Made by a program: the position numbers and the translations under genes. 64,000 nt of DNA, from positions 1,364,001 through 1,428,000 of the forward strand of contig NZ_JAUFQR010000001.1 in assembly GCF_030409875.1 (NCBI RefSeq). The letters are read 5' to 3'. Numbering within the stretch: the stretch's first letter is position 1; the number at the start of each line of letters is the position of its first letter. Below the pieces are notes generated by a model, which was not told the DNA's origin, did no database searches, and worked only from the letters and a program-made list of their open reading frames with translations. This document shows positions 35,564 to 45,454 of the stretch, one piece after another. Origin of the DNA: Chryseobacterium tructae (GTDB taxonomy: Bacteria; Bacteroidota; Bacteroidia; Flavobacteriales; Weeksellaceae).

Positions 35564-36577
35564 ATGGTTTTTGTAACGGGTGCAACCGGAATTCTGGGGA
35601 GAATAATCGTGCTGGAGCTTCTTAAAAGAGGTAAAAACGTACGTGCTTCCAAAAGACCGGGCAGCAATTTAAACGAAGTAAGGCATTCATACAGCTTTTA
35701 TACGGAGAATCCTGATGATTTTTTCAATAAAATCGAATGGATAAATGTGGATTTTGAAGATATTGATTCCTTAAAAGAAGCCTTGAAAGGGGTAGATGAG
35801 GTTTATCATTGTGCCGCAAAAGTAAGTTTTCATCCCAAAGATGAAAAAGAGATGTATGCTACCAATATTAAAGGGACTGAAAACTTATTGTATGCCTGCG
35901 AAGGATCCGAAGTTAAAAAGTTTCTGCATGTAAGCTCTGTAGCCGTTTTAGATAACTATAACGAAAAAGGAGAACTGGATGAAGAGTCTGATTTTAATCC
36001 AAAATTGGAGCATTCTGCTTATGCCATTTCCAAACATCTATCTGAAATGGAAGCCTGGAGAGCTTCTGCCGAAGGAATGAATATAGTAATCATTAATCCT
36101 GGTATGATCGTAGGAAGTGGAAACTGGACACAAAGCAGTGGTGAGCTTTTTTCAACCTTTGAAGACAATAGTTTTACCTTTGCCGGAGGATCTGCTTATG
36201 TAGATGTAAGAGATGTTGCTAAAACTGCGATTGAACTGATGGAAAACAATATTTTTGGAGAACGATTTATCATTGTTTCTGAAAATAACAGATATGCCGA
36301 TCTGGCAAAACAGATCAGAACCCGATTGGGACTTAAAGAGGCGAGAATCCTTACAAGATCTCAATTGAATATAGGAAAACTAGCCAATACTCTTTTGGGA
36401 TGGCTGATTCCTAAACTAAAAATGGCTACAGAATCAAATATTGAGGCGATTTCCTCATTCAACACCATTTCCAATCACAAAGTCACGGAAAAACTGAATT
36501 ACCAGTTTATTCCAATCCAAGAAAGCATCGACTTTCACCTGAACAATTATATTAACGACAAAAAGCTGAAGAAATGA
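35564..36577 (+). CDS. NAD-dependent epimerase/dehydratase (extended SDR)
   Basis: 337 residues. The nucleotide-binding motif VTGATGILGRI (residues 4-14) and the SDR catalytic Y-x-x-x-K (YAISK, about residues 149-153) are present, with INPGMIVG behind. Extended SDRs act on sugar nucleotides, flavonoids or steroid-like substrates. The gene overlaps the acyl-CoA synthetase by 4 bases (ATGA), so they are cotranslated; a role in lipid metabolism is possible but not shown. Confidence 0.85.
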   Translation: MVFVTGATGILGRIIVLELLKRGKNVRASKRPGSNLNEVRHSYSFYTENPDDFFNKIEWINVDFEDIDSLKEALKGVDEVYHCAAKVSFHPKDEKEMYATNIKGTENLLYACEGSEVKKFLHVSSVAVLDNYNEKGELDEESDFNPKLEHSAYAISKHLSEMEAWRASAEGMNIVIINPGMIVGSGNWTQSSGELFSTFEDNSFTFAGGSAYVDVRDVAKTAIELMENNIFGERFIIVSENNRYADLAKQIRTRLGLKEARILTRSQLNIGKLANTLLGWLIPKLKMATESNIEAISSFNTISNHKVTEKLNYQFIPIQESIDFHLNNYINDKKLKK

Positions 36578-38343
36578 ATCTTGCAGAGGCAATTATCCTT
36601 AAAAATGTAGAAAAACATCCTATAAAAGCAGCAATTGGCTTTAAAAAGAAAGATGAAGCCTGGAAAGAGCTAAGCTGGAAAAAATTCAGTGAAATTATTT
36701 TTAAAACAGCCAACGCATTAAAAGAAGCAGGAGTTCAGGAAAATGATAAAGTGGCTATTTATTCAGATAATTCATCTGAATGGGTGATCGTAGATTTAGC
36801 GGCAATGGCTATCGGAGCAGTTACCGTTCCCATTTACTCTACCAATAATGCTGAGCAGGCAGAATATATCATTAACGATTCCGAAGCGAAGGTCGTTTTA
36901 GTGGGAAATCAGGGGCAATATGATGCTTGTCTGGAATTTTTAAATAAAGAAAGCAATCAACTTGAAACCATTCTTATTTCTAAAAAAGCAGTATGGATCA
37001 AGAAAGAATTCAATAGTTATTATCTGGAAGATTTTATAGCGAAATCTTCTCCGGAGCTGGAAATCTGTAAAAAAGAATACGATGATACAGCAACGTTGAT
37101 CTATACTTCCGGAACTACAGGAACACCTAAAGGAGTAATGCTTACTCATGGAAATTTTATCAAAGCATTTGATTCTCACTTTGAATTTTTTAAATTTAAA
37201 AACTTTGAAGAAGAGCTTTCTCTGGCATTTTTACCATTAAGCCACGTTTTTGAAAGAAGCTGGAGTTTATTATGTTTATACGGGGGAGCAAGAGTTTACT
37301 TCCTTGAAGATCCGAAAAATGTAGCCAAAGCATTGGAAGAAGTAAAGCCTACTGCCATGTGTGCAGTACCAAGATTCTTCCAGAAAGTTTATGCCGGAGT
37401 GTTGGAAAAAGCAGAAGAAGGTTCATCATTGAAGAAGAAAATATTCGATTGGGCGCTTAAAACCGGATGGGAAACTGCAGAATTGAGAAGAAATGAAAGA
37501 TCGATTCCTTTTGGATTAAAATTAAAAGAATCAGTGGCAGATATGTTGGTCTTCAGTAAGATCAAGAATAAAATGGGTGGTAGATTATGGTTTTTACCTT
37601 GTGGTGGAGCTTCATTATCACCTGAGGTAACCAAATTTTTTGAATCAGTGGGTATTCACGTTACGGTTGGATATGGTTTAACGGAAACGACCGCAACTTT
37701 AACTCTTTTTCCTTTAACTCACTTTGAGCATGCAACAAGCGGAAAACCTTTACCGGGAGTAGAAATCCGTATTGGAGAAAGCGATGAGATTCAAGCCCGA
37801 GGAAACGGAATCATGAAAGGCTATTATAAAAGACCTGAAGAAACTGAAAAGGTATTTACAGAAGATGGCTGGTTTAAAACAGGAGATGCAGGTAAAATTG
37901 ATGATAAAGGAAATCTTATCATCACAGACAGGCTTAAAGATCTGATGAAAACTTCCAACGGAAAGTATATTGCCCCACAACAGATTGAAAACCTTCTGAC
38001 CAATAATAATTTCATTCAACAAATCATGTTGGTTGCGGAAGGAAGACAATTTGTATCTGCTTTAATTGTTCCGAATTTTGAATTCTTACAGGATTATATT
38101 AAAAAGAATAATATCCCTTTTACCAATTGGGAGGAAGCTGTAAAAAATGATAAGATAATAAGCCTTTATAAAGAAAAAATAAAAGAATTACAAAGTCACC
38201 TTGCCGACTATGAGAAAGTAAAGAAATTTACACTGATGCCGGCCGAATTTGATATCAATACGGGAGAAATTACTCCAACATTGAAAGTGAAAAGAAATGT
38301 AGTTCTTAAAAAATATGCGGATATTATAGAGAAGATGTATTAG
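36574..38343 (+). CDS. Long-chain fatty acid-CoA ligase (AMP-forming)
   Basis: 589 residues. The AMP-binding P-loop TLIYTSGTTGTPKGVMLTH (about residues 172-190), GYGLTETTATL and the WFKTGDAGKIDDKGNLIITDR hinge place it in the long-chain acyl-CoA synthetase group (FadD15-like). It activates fatty acids with ATP and CoA. The ATG overlaps the preceding gene stop (ATGA). Confidence 0.9.
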   Translation: MNLAEAIILKNVEKHPIKAAIGFKKKDEAWKELSWKKFSEIIFKTANALKEAGVQENDKVAIYSDNSSEWVIVDLAAMAIGAVTVPIYSTNNAEQAEYIINDSEAKVVLVGNQGQYDACLEFLNKESNQLETILISKKAVWIKKEFNSYYLEDFIAKSSPELEICKKEYDDTATLIYTSGTTGTPKGVMLTHGNFIKAFDSHFEFFKFKNFEEELSLAFLPLSHVFERSWSLLCLYGGARVYFLEDPKNVAKALEEVKPTAMCAVPRFFQKVYAGVLEKAEEGSSLKKKIFDWALKTGWETAELRRNERSIPFGLKLKESVADMLVFSKIKNKMGGRLWFLPCGGASLSPEVTKFFESVGIHVTVGYGLTETTATLTLFPLTHFEHATSGKPLPGVEIRIGESDEIQARGNGIMKGYYKRPEETEKVFTEDGWFKTGDAGKIDDKGNLIITDRLKDLMKTSNGKYIAPQQIENLLTNNNFIQQIMLVAEGRQFVSALIVPNFEFLQDYIKKNNIPFTNWEEAVKNDKIISLYKEKIKELQSHLADYEKVKKFTLMPAEFDINTGEITPTLKVKRNVVLKKYADIIEKMY

Positions 38344-38372
38344 CTTTTTGATACTCATTAAAATTAAATTGT

Positions 38373-39086
38373 ATGTTACAAAAAATTATTCCGGATTTAT
38401 TAAACTACTTTTCAGCTTTAAGTCTTATCATCATTATCTTTTATCTTTATTTTTCAAATAAGATTTCAAAAGATAAAGTGAATTATTACTTATTGATAGG
38501 ACTTGTTTTTACTATTTTAGGTTATATTTTACAATATTATGCAAATAAGCTTTTGCTAGCAGATTACAAAACATCATCAGATATTCTGAAATGGTACCCT
38601 TTCATTAGCTTGGTTGGAGGTTTTGGATATAAGCTTACTTTGTATGGTATAATTGTTTATTTGCTGAAATTTGAGATTCTTAAAAATGAAATAAAAAGAG
38701 AAAATATTTTTCTCCTCATTGTATATTCTACGTTAAGTTTTGGTCTTTATGTTCCATATTGGTTTATTAAAAAAGATATTAAATTCAATGCAGGAATTAA
38801 AGTGTGGATTATTCTGTTAATATTCTTTCTCTCATGTATTCATGTATGTTTAATTGGAATATTTGGCTCTTCTTCTTCTCCCTCAAATGAGAAGATTTTG
38901 ATGATTTTGTATTGGCTGGGACAAATTGGCTATGTAACATGTTTTTTAGTTTGTATTTTTTCCCTCCGAAAACAAATGATCAAAAAATTAGTAGGGATCA
39001 ATATCAATTCCGTTTGGGTATTTTTCATAGGAATACTGCACGTTCAATTTTCATTGAATCAATATATTAAAAAGCACGAAAAATAA
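38373..39086 (+). CDS. Seven-helix membrane protein, unknown function
   Basis: 237 residues with about seven hydrophobic segments, including FSALSLIIIIFYLYF, YYLLIGLVFTILGYILQYY and IILLIFFLSCIHVCLIGIF. Conserved-looking charged residues are few. No family is recognised with certainty. It follows the acyl-CoA synthetase by 29 bases; cotranscription is possible. Confidence 0.65.
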   Translation: MLQKIIPDLLNYFSALSLIIIIFYLYFSNKISKDKVNYYLLIGLVFTILGYILQYYANKLLLADYKTSSDILKWYPFISLVGGFGYKLTLYGIIVYLLKFEILKNEIKRENIFLLIVYSTLSFGLYVPYWFIKKDIKFNAGIKVWIILLIFFLSCIHVCLIGIFGSSSSPSNEKILMILYWLGQIGYVTCFLVCIFSLRKQMIKKLVGININSVWVFFIGILHVQFSLNQYIKKHEK

Positions 39087-39239
39087 TTATGAAAAAATTT
39101 TATAAAGGGGAGACGTATTAAATTATCCTTGGATTAAAACATGTCTTTCATATTATAGAGCATATAAAAAGAATCAGCAATTAATGAGAACCTTAATTGT
39201 TGAGATTAAAAATAAGTTTATCATTTTTGAATTAAAGGG

Positions 39240-40301
39240 ATGACAACAACACAAGAATTTATAGGAAAAGAAAATTTTACCATACATGCACAAACGGTTT
39301 CAGAGAGCTGTCCGTCTAATATTGCCTTAATTAAATATTGGGGAAAGTACGACAATCAGATTCCGGCTAATCCGAGTATCAGTTATACCTTAAATCATTG
39401 TAAGACGAATACTACCATGGAATTTCTGGCCAATGAAGCTTTTTCTGTACAGACTTTCCTAGCAGGAAATGAAGAGACGAAATTTGCTGAAAAGATTGAA
39501 AAATATTTCAAGAATATTGAGCAATACCTTCCTTGGATTTTAAAAGGAAAATACATCATCAGAACAGAAAATACATTTCCACACAGTTCCGGGATTGCAA
39601 GTTCGGCTTCAGGATTTGGAGCGATTGCAAAATGTCTGATGGCATTGGATGAAAGCTTCACAGGGAAACCTTCTGAAGAAGAATCTTTAAGAAAAGCCTC
39701 GTTTTTAGCGAGATTAGGAAGTGGAAGTGCATGTAGAAGTTTATACAACGGATTGATCGTTTGGGGAGAAACAGAAGAGGTTCAGGGAAGCTCTGATCTG
39801 TTTGCGGTACCTTATCCTGATACTGAGATTCATAAAGTATTTAAGAGTTTCAATGACTGGGTATTATTGATTCATGAAGGGCAAAAAAGTGTTTCTTCAA
39901 CAGTTGGACATGGTTTAATGAAATCAAATCCTTATGCAGAAAGAAGATTCCAGGAAGCAAGAGAAAACTTTGTTCCGATGAAGGAGATCCTGAAAAGCGG
40001 AGATATGGAAAGCTTTATCAAATTGGTAGAACATGAGGCACTTACTCTTCACGCCATGATGATGATGAGTGATCCTGCTTTTATCCTGATGAAAACAGGA
40101 ACCTTAGAGGTCATTAATAAAATCTGGGACTTCAGAAGAGAAACGGGACTTCCGTTATTCTTTACCTTGGATGCAGGTGCCAACGTACATCTTTTATTCC
40201 CGAATGATACTTCAGAAGAACAAATCAAGACATTCATCGAAGCCGAATTATTACAACATACACAGAAAAATGGAATCGTGAAAGATGTAATGAGGTTTTA
40301 A
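39240..40301 (+). CDS. mvaD: Diphosphomevalonate decarboxylase
   Basis: ATP-dependent conversion of mevalonate diphosphate to isopentenyl diphosphate, the last step of the mevalonate route. 353 residues of the GHMP family. CPSNIALIKYWGKYD (residues 19-33) and the ATP-binding HSSGIASSASGFGAIA (about 115-130) are characteristic, as is LDAGANVHLLF near the end. Its presence shows the organism makes isoprenoids by mevalonate, as Flavobacteriia do. A palindromic terminator follows at 40319. Confidence 0.93.
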   Translation: MTTTQEFIGKENFTIHAQTVSESCPSNIALIKYWGKYDNQIPANPSISYTLNHCKTNTTMEFLANEAFSVQTFLAGNEETKFAEKIEKYFKNIEQYLPWILKGKYIIRTENTFPHSSGIASSASGFGAIAKCLMALDESFTGKPSEEESLRKASFLARLGSGSACRSLYNGLIVWGETEEVQGSSDLFAVPYPDTEIHKVFKSFNDWVLLIHEGQKSVSSTVGHGLMKSNPYAERRFQEARENFVPMKEILKSGDMESFIKLVEHEALTLHAMMMMSDPAFILMKTGTLEVINKIWDFRRETGLPLFFTLDAGANVHLLFPNDTSEEQIKTFIEAELLQHTQKNGIVKDVMRF

Positions 40302-40318
40302 AAAGAAAGACAATATTC

Positions 40319-40348
40319 AAAAAAGGTGGACTTTAGCCCACCTTTTTT
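40319..40348. terminator. Bidirectional terminator built from a GGTGG/CCACC palindrome
   Basis: AAAAAAGGTGG (40319-40329) pairs with CCACCTTTTTT (40338-40348). The loop region ACTTTAGC makes it a relative of the GGGCTTTAGCCC element at 10.6 kb. It separates convergent mvaD and the gene ending at 40353. Confidence 0.75.
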
Positions 40349-40352
40349 ATGT

Positions 40353-41468
40353 TTAATCTTCAGTAGCAATTACTTCCCGATTGCCATCTTCCTGTTTTCC
40401 TTCTTCTATCATGATTTCTGCTTCTGCTTTTTCTTCTGGAGTTGCTGTTTCTATAAGTTCTACCTGTTGACCATTGTGATGGTCTATGAAAAACTCACAG
40501 TATACCGGAAGATGATCTGAACCAAAACTTTCCAATGTCTTCAACTGTCTTATAAAAATATCTTCGCTGTGAAACATCAGATCAATGGGAAATCTTAAAA
40601 AACGATATTTTGCATGGAAAGTAGAAACAAAAGAATGCCCTATTCTCGGATCTATTAGATGACTTGTTTTTCTGAAAAGTACAGATGATCTTGACCAAGC
40701 AACGTTATTGAAATCTCCTACAACAATAACCGGTTTTTCGATATCTTTTACCTGTTTGGCTGTACTTAGAAGATCGCCATCTCTTTCCTTGGAAGTTTCC
40801 TCCTCTGTAGGACTTGGTGGTGGAGGGTGAACCCCAAAGAAAACAAAAGAAAAACCATCAGTGGTTTCCATATGTATTTCAATGCTCGGAATATCATCTG
40901 CTACAAAATAATGAGTTCTGGCTTCCTTAATTTCAATCTTTGAATAGAAGTGCATGCCATAAGTGTTTTCAAGAGTTACTTTATGCTGGTGGGGATATTT
41001 TTTTTCCAGATTTCTCATTGCTTTTTCCCAATCGCTATTGCTTTCCATAGTCATGAAAAAATCAGGCTCATATTTTTCAATAAGCTTAGAAAATCTTTTA
41101 TATTCCTTATTGAACTGATACACATTGGCAGAGACAAAATGGAGTTTTCCGGAGGATTTGTGACGGTGTTTATGTTTTTTTACAGGATAGAAGCGCGTAT
41201 ATTTAATGAGGGTTTGGCTGTGGTAAACAAATAAAACAAGCAGAAACCCCTGATAATACCATAAATATTCTGTAGAATTAATCATGAATCCTAATAGAAA
41301 AGTAAAAAATATAAGATAAGTGACCTGTATTTTAGCAAATTCGGGAACCCGGAATATCCAGTGAGAATGCTGAATTTTGGGTAGTATAGTTAAGACCAGT
41401 AAAAGTATGGTCAGAATCATATAAATAATCCACATATGAAAATTCTTTGTCTGAAATAATTTTGTCAC
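40353..41468 (-). CDS. Endonuclease/exonuclease/phosphatase family membrane protein
   Basis: 371 residues. Three N-terminal helices (to about residue 88) are followed by a catalytic domain with FVSANVYQFN, the metal ligand E in MTMESNSDW, GDFNNVAWS and the terminal GSDHLPVYCEF. These are the standard motifs of the DNase I/phosphatase fold. The C-terminal tail is acidic and low in complexity. The substrate (phospholipid, sphingolipid or nucleic acid) is not clear; membrane anchoring favours a lipid. Confidence 0.85.
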   Translation of the reverse strand: MTKLFQTKNFHMWIIYMILTILLLVLTILPKIQHSHWIFRVPEFAKIQVTYLIFFTFLLGFMINSTEYLWYYQGFLLVLFVYHSQTLIKYTRFYPVKKHKHRHKSSGKLHFVSANVYQFNKEYKRFSKLIEKYEPDFFMTMESNSDWEKAMRNLEKKYPHQHKVTLENTYGMHFYSKIEIKEARTHYFVADDIPSIEIHMETTDGFSFVFFGVHPPPPSPTEEETSKERDGDLLSTAKQVKDIEKPVIVVGDFNNVAWSRSSVLFRKTSHLIDPRIGHSFVSTFHAKYRFLRFPIDLMFHSEDIFIRQLKTLESFGSDHLPVYCEFFIDHHNGQQVELIETATPEEKAEAEIMIEEGKQEDGNREVIATED

Positions 41469-41550
41469 AATTTAAGAAAAATGAATTTTAAAATCTTATA
41501 ACCAATTTAAATTTTATTTTACTTATTTTAGTTTTCTAAACCTTTTTCTT

Positions 41551-41991
41551 ATGAATAAAATGGCCATAATTCTTCTCATATTCACTAGCTTCTGTTTCGG
41601 ACAGCAAAATCAGGAAATAGAAAGGCCTATTCGTAACCTGTTTCTTGGCATGAAAAATGCGGATGCAGAGCTTGTAAAAACAGCTTTTGCTGAAAATGCT
41701 ATTTTGCAAACCATTACAAAGGATGGAGCTGTAAAAAACGATAGTGTACAGGATTTTATTGATTCTGTTTCAAAGTTTACCAAGGGTGATCTGGATGAAA
41801 GAATTTTAGTAGAAGCTATTCATACAGATGGAAGGCTGGCAAGCGTATTTACTCCCTATAGCTTCTATCTGAAAGGAAAATTATCTCATTGTGGAGCTAA
41901 CAGTTTTCAATTAATTCAGCAAAACAGTGAGTGGAAAATTCAATATATTATTGATACCAGAAGAAAGGATAATTGCAAGGAAATAAAATAA
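41551..41991 (+). CDS. SnoaL/NTF2-like secreted protein
   Basis: 146 residues with a short signal peptide (MAIILLIFTSFCFGQQ). The chain NLFLGMKNADAELVKTAFAENAILQT and later SFQLIQQNSEWKIQYIIDTR are typical of the NTF2-like fold used by SnoaL-type proteins. No catalytic residues can be assigned, and the role is unknown. The gloxalase-like gene starts 21 bases later. Confidence 0.75.
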   Translation: MNKMAIILLIFTSFCFGQQNQEIERPIRNLFLGMKNADAELVKTAFAENAILQTITKDGAVKNDSVQDFIDSVSKFTKGDLDERILVEAIHTDGRLASVFTPYSFYLKGKLSHCGANSFQLIQQNSEWKIQYIIDTRRKDNCKEIK

Positions 41992-42012
41992 TTAAAACTA
42001 TTCAAGAACAAA

Positions 42013-42390
42013 ATGAAAATCCACCATATTGCCATCATTGGTTCAGATTACGAAGTGTCAAAGAATTTTTATACAGAGATTATAGGGTTACAGATTGTCC
42101 GTGAAGTGTACCGTGAAGAAAGGCAGTCTTATAAACTGGATCTGGCTATAGGAGATCATTATGTGATTGAACTGTTCTCTTTTCCCAAGCCTCCTGCAAG
42201 GCCATCTCGCCCTGAGGCATGTGGCTTAAGGCATCTTGCTTTTTCGGTTGAAAATGTAATGGAAAAGCGAAACGAATTGATAGGAAAGGGGCTAGATTGT
42301 GAAGAGATTCGTATTGATGAGTTCACAGGAAAAGAATTTTTCTTTACTCAGGATCCAGACCAGTTGCCGTTGGAGTTTTATGAAATGTAA
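42013..42390 (+). CDS. Glyoxalase/VOC superfamily protein (YaeR-like)
   Basis: 125 residues of the vicinal oxygen chelate fold. The metal ligands are probably the H in KIHHIAIIGSDY, E in YVIELFSFP, H in LRHLAFSVENV and E in LPLEFYEM. The pattern, with PPARPSRPEACGLRH, matches the SMU1112c/YaeR group of small VOC proteins. Function within the group is unsettled. Confidence 0.85.
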   Translation: MKIHHIAIIGSDYEVSKNFYTEIIGLQIVREVYREERQSYKLDLAIGDHYVIELFSFPKPPARPSRPEACGLRHLAFSVENVMEKRNELIGKGLDCEEIRIDEFTGKEFFFTQDPDQLPLEFYEM

Positions 42391-42774
42391 TTAATGTGCG
42401 TAACCTGCAAAGAAGCTTACTGCCATAATCGCTAAAACAATTGAAGAAATGAATACATATACGTAGTCTTTTTCTTTTAAGTAGCCTATTAAAGCGAAGA
42501 TAATTCTCATCAGTGGAGTAAGGATCAGGATCAGGATTCCAAGCTGAATAATAGCCATCCCTTCTCCTTTGCATAAAGAATCCCAAAAGTGGCTCCATAC
42601 TTTATCAGAAGAGGAGCTTACTGCAAGGCTTGTGTATTTTTTAGGCATTTCAAAACCTTCGGTAAACAGTTTGATAAAACCGATCAGTGAAGTAGCCACA
42701 GACAGAATTACACCCAGTCTCAGGAGATTTCCTACGGAACGGTTCAGATCTACATCTGTAAAATTCTTTTTCAT
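42391..42774 (-). CDS. DUF1634 membrane protein
   Basis: 127 residues with three helices (LLRLGVILSVATSLIGFI, MAIIQLGILILILTPLMRII and YVFISSIVLAIMAVSFFAG). DUF1634 genes are regularly adjacent to TauE/SafE exporters. Here the ATG overlaps the exporter stop (TAATG), so the two are cotranslated and probably form one transporter. Confidence 0.85.
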   Translation of the reverse strand: MKKNFTDVDLNRSVGNLLRLGVILSVATSLIGFIKLFTEGFEMPKKYTSLAVSSSSDKVWSHFWDSLCKGEGMAIIQLGILILILTPLMRIIFALIGYLKEKDYVYVFISSIVLAIMAVSFFAGYAH

Positions 42775-43603
42775 TATCTGAAGCTTTTGTTGATTCCGTT
42801 ATACATCATATAGACTGAAAGGATTGTAATTACAATGGCAAAAAACACCTTCAGCTTTTTGGTTTTGGAGACCATCAAAGTTTTAGAACCTATAAAACTT
42901 CCAATCACCACTCCAATCAGTACAGGAGCTGCAATTACCGGAATAATTTCACCTCTTTGGAAATAGATCAGTGCACTGGCAACAGCCGTTACTCCAATCA
43001 TAAATTACTGGTTGTTGTAGAAACTTTGAAAGGCAATTTCATCATATTGTCCATCGCCAGTACTTTCAAGGCGCCAGATCCAATTCCCAATAATCCGGAC
43101 ATCGCTCCGGCAAACATCATCATCAAAAATCCGGGAACTGTATTTCTTGCAGAATAGCTTTTCAATATTCCTTTATCCGGGAAAGTTCCGTAAAGTTTGA
43201 GCCTCTCTTCCAGACTTCCATTGATCAAAGGTTCCTGATGGTCAGGTTTTCCTTTTAAATTTAAAATAACTGTTAGAAGAAGAATACTGGCGAAAATAAT
43301 TCCGATGGTATTCGGATTAAGCATTCCTGAAACTAAGGCACCTACGATGGCTCCAGCAGTAGTGGCTATTTCGAGAAACATTCCGATCCTCATATTGGTA
43401 AAACCTTCTTTTACGAAGGCAACCGCAGCACCGGAAGACGTTCCGATTACAGAAATGAGAGAAGCCCCGATAGCATAGTGCATTGGTACGCCGAATCCCA
43501 GCGTTAATAAAGGAATGATGATAACTCCCCCTCCCAGCCCTGTAAGTGAGCCTACAAGGCCCGCAGAAATAGCGCCAAAGAAGAGTATGATGATTTCTGA
43601 CAT
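42774..43603 (-). CDS. TauE/SafE family sulfite exporter, broken by one frameshift
   Basis: The N-terminal frame (43603 to 42998) carries GSLTGLGGGVIIIPLLTLGFG, the typical first repeat of TauE/SafE permeases. It ends at STTTSNL. The next frame continues MIGVTAVASALIYFQ to the TAA at 42774, so the joined protein has about 276 residues. The site is a T-run at 43002-43004 of the plus strand, one base short. The family exports sulfite or other sulfonates. Partner: DUF1634 directly downstream. Confidence 0.85.
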
Positions 43604-43654
43604 ACTACAATTAATGTTACAAATATAAAATTATTGTAGTAGTCTGCCAAACAT

Positions 43655-43683
43655 TTGAAAAAGATAAATTTAACGTATTTTTG
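43655..43683 (+). promoter_or_regulatory. Promoter of the DUF1543 gene
   Basis: TTG (43655-43657), an 18-base spacer and TATTTTTG (43676-43683) match the Bacteroidetes promoter well. The start codon is 5 bases further for the first ATG and 17 for the second. Confidence 0.65.
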
Positions 43684-43688
43684 TATGC

Positions 43689-44252
43689 ATGAAAAGTGAA
43701 ATGAAATTATTTTATGTCATCCTTGGGGCAACTCCCAAAGGACGAAATATCGAACAGCATGACGTATTTTTCGGAATTGCAGAGAATCTTAAAGATTTGG
43801 TTCCCGATATGAAGGACTTCTGGAAAGAAGCAGAAGGTAAGATTCACCTTGATTGTTATCAGGAAGTGAAATTTGCTGATGGCTATGAGGTGAAGATCGT
43901 TGAAAGAGGAGCAGATACATCAGAAAACCAGTTGTTTTTCCTTAATTTAGGAGGATATAAGCCTGGATTTTTTGAAGAATTCCATGAGCAGCATTTGATG
44001 GTAGGACAAACGATGGGAGAGATCGTGAAACGTGCCAAAGCTACTGAATTTTATCAGACAATGGGATTTGAAGGAGCTGTAAGCCATATTGACGATAAGC
44101 ATGGAGTGGATATTGATGATATTTTCAATGTGAGTGATATTCTTCCGGCAGCGATGAAAGAAAAATATACCATTGTTCTTACAAAATCTGATGCTGAAAA
44201 TCAGGAAAACCCAATGGGACTAGGATATTTAAAAATTGATAAAGTTCAATAA
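43689..44252 (+). CDS. DUF1543 domain protein
   Basis: 187 residues. KLFYVILGATPKGRNIEQHDVFFGIAE at the start and the later WKEAEGKIHLDCYQEV identify DUF1543, a family of unknown function. The ATG at 43689 or that at 43701 may be used; the second gives the usual N-terminus MKLFYV. It lies 24 bases upstream of purK and may share its transcript. Confidence 0.85.
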   Translation: MKSEMKLFYVILGATPKGRNIEQHDVFFGIAENLKDLVPDMKDFWKEAEGKIHLDCYQEVKFADGYEVKIVERGADTSENQLFFLNLGGYKPGFFEEFHEQHLMVGQTMGEIVKRAKATEFYQTMGFEGAVSHIDDKHGVDIDDIFNVSDILPAAMKEKYTIVLTKSDAENQENPMGLGYLKIDKVQ

Positions 44253-44276
44253 GCGTAAATCTAATAAAAATAAAAA

Positions 44277-45388
44277 ATGAAAATAGGAATTCTGGGAGGC
44301 GGACAGCTGGGAAGAATGTTGATACAAAGTGCATTGAAGTATGATGATGAGTTTTATACTCTGGATCCGGCTTCTGACGCACCATGCCACAATATCTCGT
44401 ATTTTACGCAGGGTAATTTCAATGATTATGAAACCGTTCTTAACTTTGGAAAAGAGAAGGATGTAGTGACCATCGAAATAGAGCATGTAAATGCAGATGC
44501 ACTGGCTGAACTTGAAAAACAGGGAATCAGAGTGGTTCCTAATGCAAGTATCATCAAAACCATTCAACAGAAAATCCTTCAGAAGGAATTTTATAAAGCT
44601 CATGATATCCCAAGTCCGGAATTTCAGGTGGTGTGGAACAGTGATGAGAAGATCATGATGCCATTGCCATTTGTTCAGAAGATGAATACAGGTGGATATG
44701 ATGGAAAGGAGTACAGGTTATCAAAACAGAAGATGATTATCAGCATTTATGGAAAGAAGCTTCAGTGATTGAAAGTTTGGTAGATATTGATAAGGAGCTT
44801 TCTGTGATCGTTGCCAGAAATGAAAAAGGTGAAACCAATATTTTCCCGGTAACGGAAATGGTTGCTGATCCAAAACTTAATCTTTTGGATTTCAATGTAT
44901 GTCCGGTTCTTCTGACTGAAGATGTACAGCAGCAGATTGATGTCATTACAGAGAAGTTCTTGAATGCAGTCAATTCTCCGGGGCTTTTTGCTATTGAATT
45001 ATTCCTTGATAAAGAAGGAAAGGTTTGGGTGAATGAAACGGCTCCAAGACTACATAACTCCGGGCACCAAAGCCAGGAAGGAAATACCAATTCACAGTTC
45101 GAACAGATGTATCGTGTGGTAAGGGATCTTCCTTTAGCAGATACGGATGCCATTACCTACAGCGGAATGCTGAACTTGGTAGGAGCAGAAGGCTACTCTG
45201 GAAAGGTAGTATACGAAGGAATGGAAGATGTTCTTCAATTACCGGAAACTTATATTCATTTATACGGAAAAACAGAAACTAAACCCGGAAGGAAAATGGG
45301 GCACATCAATGTGTTGGCAGATTCCAGAGAAGAGCTTATGGAAAAGCTTGTCATGGTAAAAGGAATGGTAAGAGTGATTTCTGAATAA
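44277..45388 (+). CDS. purK: PurK, 5-(carboxyamino)imidazole ribonucleotide synthase, broken by one frameshift
   Basis: ATP-grasp enzyme that carboxylates aminoimidazole ribonucleotide in purine synthesis. The N-terminal part has IGILGGGQLGRMLIQSA. The frame breaks after GGYDGK at about 44708, where GGG has become GG; the second frame resumes with SVIESLVDIDKELSVIVARN and ends with GKMGHINVLADSREELMEKL. Joined length is about 370 residues, normal for PurK. Loss would make the organism depend on exogenous purine, so sequence error is the likeliest explanation. PurE, its partner, is at 52.6 kb. Confidence 0.88.
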
Positions 45389-45401
45389 CAGTGAAGAGAT
45401 A

Positions 45402-45433
45402 AAAAATAGCTGTAGTTTTCTACAGCTATTTTT
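45402..45433. terminator. Bidirectional terminator after purK
   Basis: AAAAATAGCTGTAG (45402-45415) pairs perfectly with CTACAGCTATTTTT (45420-45433) across a TTTT loop. It separates convergent purK and the membrane protein gene at 45455. Confidence 0.85.
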
Positions 45434-45454
45434 GTTTGTATATTCTTTTGAAAC

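Noticed and set aside
42344..42781. Short frames opposite the DUF1634 gene
   Set aside because: Antisense to a gene with clear membrane helices and translational coupling; no independent support.
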